From Alloyangia pacifica (GTDB taxonomy: Bacteria; Pseudomonadota; Alphaproteobacteria; Rhodobacterales; Rhodobacteraceae), in the NCBI RefSeq assembly GCF_003111685.1, contig NZ_CP022194.1, forward strand, positions 1-64,000: 64,000 nucleotides of DNA, written 5' to 3'. The notes beneath the pieces are model-generated. The model saw only the letters and a list, made by a program, of their open reading frames with translations. It had not been told where the DNA came from and searched no databases. Shown here piece after piece: positions 63,423-64,000 of the stretch; positions within the stretch are counted from its first letter, which is position 1, and each line of letters begins with the position of its first letter. The translations under genes were made by a program, and so were the position numbers.

Positions 63423-64000
63423 ATGAAAGCCGAGATCAAGACCGAGCTCCCCCCCTATTTCAACATCGATCCCGATGCCGCGCTGAGCGCCCTCGGCGGG
63501 CCCTTCGAGACCTCCGGGTTCTCCGCCATCGCCCAGGCCTGCGAGGCGGGCCGGGGCGATCTTGCCGGGCGCGGTCTCGAGGAGAACGGCGGCCGCAGCT
63601 TGCGGCTCTTCTCGACCTGGGAGATCACCCGCTATCTCATCCCCGTCGCCATGGGGCATTTCCGCCGGGTGCTGAAGCAGAATCCCGAGCTGCCGCAGGG
63701 CCGCTCCGAGACCGAGGGCGGCGCCAAGTGGTTCACCTTCGAGGAGGTGCTGCGGCTGCGCGCGCATTTTGCCGCCGGCGGATCGAAGACCAAGAACTAC
63801 CTGCCCTGGCGCCCCGAGGGGCTGCCCGCCAAGATGGTCGCCGTGGCGAACTTCAAGGGCGGCGTCGGCAAGACCTCGACCTGCGCGCACTTGGCGATGT
63901 CGGCCGCGCTCGACGGCTACAAGGTGCTGGTGATCGACCTCGACAGCCAAGGCTCGATGACCTCGATCTTCGGCGGCAAGGTCGAGGACGAATGGCAGAC
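63423..64000 (+). CDS. parA: Plasmid partition ATPase ParA (partial)
   Basis: The first 192 codons are in the window. The N-terminal 110 residues resemble the DNA-binding head of plasmid ParA proteins (a helix-turn-helix-like region). The deviant Walker A FKGGVGKTSTCAH follows at about 145, then LVIDLDSQGSMTS (Walker A'). It moves plasmid copies apart with ParB. It is divergent from repA. Confidence 0.92.
   Translation, partial: MKAEIKTELPPYFNIDPDAALSALGGPFETSGFSAIAQACEAGRGDLAGRGLEENGGRSLRLFSTWEITRYLIPVAMGHFRRVLKQNPELPQGRSETEGGAKWFTFEEVLRLRAHFAAGGSKTKNYLPWRPEGLPAKMVAVANFKGGVGKTSTCAHLAMSAALDGYKVLVIDLDSQGSMTSIFGGKVEDEWQ

Noticed and set aside
1..64000. CRISPR arrays, tRNA and rRNA genes
   Set aside because: No regularly spaced short repeats beyond those listed, and no tRNA- or rRNA-like sequence was noticed by eye; tRNAscan and a repeat finder would settle it.

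Overview
The window is high-G+C DNA of an alphaproteobacterium of the Rhodobacteraceae (Roseobacter/Salipiger-like) type, and it very probably lies on a plasmid or chromid. The right edge carries a RepA-type (RPA family) replication initiator, an iteron and DnaA-box origin, and the start of a divergent parA gene. The combination of a RepA-type replicon with a large exopolysaccharide (EPS) locus recalls the published roseobacter 'biofilm plasmids', although the sugar pathway here is CDP-based and not the dTDP-rhamnose one.

Layout. (1) 1-3.6 kb: a GIY-YIG nuclease-like gene, cut by the window edge, downstream of a soluble FtsH-like AAA+/M41 protease, then a 201-residue 'minimal' tyrosine recombinase. 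(2) 3.6-17.8 kb: an accessory region divergent from the recombinase. It begins with a palindromic att-like site and is punctuated by repeats at 5551, 9005 and 17778 whose ends are conserved. It carries a secreted protein, a uracil-DNA-glycosylase-like protein, an unknown protein, a GIY-YIG/DEDDh exonuclease fusion, and a TRAP-transporter/dehydrogenase catabolic operon. The layout (recombinase gene, att site, divergent payload with attC-like sites) looks integron-like and is my best candidate for an undescribed system. (3) 18.2-24.7 kb: a DASS transporter, muconate-cycloisomerase-like enzyme, small protein, alpha/beta hydrolase and LysR regulator, then a cation/proton antiporter. (4) 24.7-26.5 kb: a PRC-barrel protein, a Crp/Fnr-like regulator, a tiny membrane protein and an IS30 remnant.

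(5) 27-61.9 kb: an EPS synthesis, export and sulfation island. It has a Wzc-type tyrosine autokinase, glycosyltransferases, a heparinase II/III-like protein, CDP-6-deoxyhexose genes (RfbF, RfbG, 3,5-epimerase-like, reductase-like), acyltransferase, Wzx flippase, sulfotransferase, aldo/keto reductase, Wzy-like polymerase, Gfo/Idh/MocA oxidoreductase and a Tat-exported beta-helix protein. Export and assembly genes (Wza, YjbE/F/H-like), a LuxR-type regulator, cysD-cysNC for activated sulfate (PAPS), a large RTX-repeat protein, a methyltransferase-like protein and a second sulfotransferase follow. No priming sugar-phosphate transferase was seen. (6) 62-64 kb: repA, origin, parA.

Inferred cooperation: Wzx/Wzy/Wzc/Wza build and export a polymer. 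RfbF/RfbG and partners supply a deoxysugar. CysD/CysNC supply PAPS for the two sulfotransferases, so the polymer is probably sulfated. The heparinase-like and beta-helix proteins may trim it.
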